This document shows, one piece after another, positions 63,436 through 64,000 of a DNA stretch of 64,000 bases. The notes below the pieces were generated by a model. The model saw only the letters and a list, made by a program, of their open reading frames with translations, made no database searches and was not told the origin of the DNA. Position 1 is the stretch's first letter; every line of letters begins with the position of its first letter. The translations under genes and the position numbers were made by a program. Source of the stretch: DASVNK01 sp964478815 (lineage in GTDB: Bacteria; Verrucomicrobiota; Verrucomicrobiia; Limisphaerales; SXQI01); contig CAYZKY010000007.1 of NCBI GenBank assembly GCA_964478815.1, positions 15,236-79,235 of the forward strand, in the 5' to 3' direction.

Positions 63436-64000
63436 TTGATTTAATACACGAAGCGAACGGCCCTGAGATGACGTCAAGGTTGAAATTGTGCGGCGCTTGC
63501 AGTCGTGTGTCGGTTCACTTTTCCCTGAAATCCGAAGGTAAACGGACCGAGTATTCCGAAGAGGTCAAAATCTGGATTTGATACTTGGCGTCCACCCGGG
63601 GCCTGCCTGCCTTTCTTCGGCGCTCGGGTGGTGGACACCAAAACGGACACCAAACCAGTTAGAGCCCGTTAGCCTCCGTTACCGCGATTTATCTTGATTT
63701 CCTCAGGAAAACTGCGATTTTCAGTGCGTAATTGCGGTGAAATTGGTCCGATTCCGACCCTCGCCTCCAATCCGAAAGGATTGCAAATCAAGAGCTTCTG
63801 AAGGTGAACCACTCGAAGTTCCAGTAAAACTTCCAGTAGTTTCACCACTCCGGCACAGGGCGGGCACAACACCCGCATTGCAACGCTAGAGCGTTTCAAT
63901 AAATACTGTAGCCATTGGTGGGGCGTTCGGGCAGACTGGACCCAGGCCCACGACTTCTCTGGATCTGCGCCAACGTCTTCTCGCGGCCGACGGCGCCGAC
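63436..64000. other. Right edge, no gene recognised
   Basis: About 560 bp with the second copy of the 135-bp repeat (63632-63766). The last 100 bp have an open minus-strand frame that could be the 3' end of a gene outside the window; no family recognised. Confidence 0.35.
63632..63766. repeat. Direct repeat, right copy (about 135 bp)
   Basis: tggacaccaaaacggacacc to gtgaaattggtccgattccg, diverged but collinear with 50298-50432 in the same orientation. See the left copy. Confidence 0.6.

Noticed and set aside
1..64000. tRNA or rRNA genes
   Set aside because: No cloverleaf with a GGTTCRA-type T arm and no conserved rRNA stretch was noticed when reading; a tRNA finder would be needed to exclude them fully.

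Overview
The window looks like a mobile-element-rich piece of a Verrucomicrobiota chromosome or large replicon. This rests on protein style (secreted Thr/Asn-rich beta-helix and RHS proteins, a RepA-type plasmid backbone, GMC oxidoreductase with cupin partners), not on a marker gene. No rRNA or tRNA gene and no CRISPR array was seen. GC content is high throughout.

Layout. (1) 1-9.0 kb: the end of a secreted beta-helix protein, a 1959-residue RHS protein with an N-terminal C39-like peptidase domain, and a small TPR protein that may be its immunity partner. (2) 9.1-20.1 kb: an accessory zone with four toxin-antitoxin modules or parts of them, RAYT and ISL3 transposase fragments, an intact tyrosine recombinase and a decayed one, three unknown minus-strand genes (called A, B, C here), a TIGR02391/HEPN-like protein and an XRE + ImmA/IrrE regulator pair. 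(3) 20.2-22.8 kb: a four-gene ubiquitin-like conjugation operon (multi-ubiquitin, E2-like, JAB peptidase, E1-like) with overlapping genes, read divergently from the XRE/ImmA pair. (4) 22.9-28 kb: a graveyard of recombinase tails, damaged and intact VapBC modules, and a decayed copy of the integrase-vapBC-B-A block found at 12.6-15.8 kb. (5) 27.9-36.1 kb: an integrated plasmid backbone: coupling ATPase, MobF relaxase/helicase, palindromes, ParA, a small partner protein, seven 17-bp iterons and RepA. (6) 36.1-42.8 kb: transposase fragments, a large unknown membrane protein, an orphan DUF433 antitoxin, and the first copy of a sigma-factor cassette with a predicted structured RNA. (7) 43-49 kb: a minus-strand operon of B12-radical-SAM enzyme, two ABC1/UbiB-type kinases and an FAD oxidoreductase. 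(8) 49.4-52.4 kb: an IS630 relic and the second copy of the sigma-factor cassette. (9) 52.5-58.1 kb: a four-gene minus-strand redox operon (dehydrogenase small-subunit-like protein, GMC oxidoreductase, two cupin proteins). (10) 58.4-61.8 kb: a translationally coupled three-gene operon of TPR/DUF2442-like protein, TIR-STAND ATPase and TPR protein, probably immune. (11) 61.96-63.43 kb: an intact, recently inserted IS4-like element with a perfect 9-bp target duplication.

The strongest leads are the compact multi-ubiquitin conjugation operon under apparent XRE/ImmA control, the twice-occurring sigma cassette whose associated RNA shows a compensatory base-pair change, and the split TIR-STAND operon. 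All functional calls are from reading sequence only; no database search was run.
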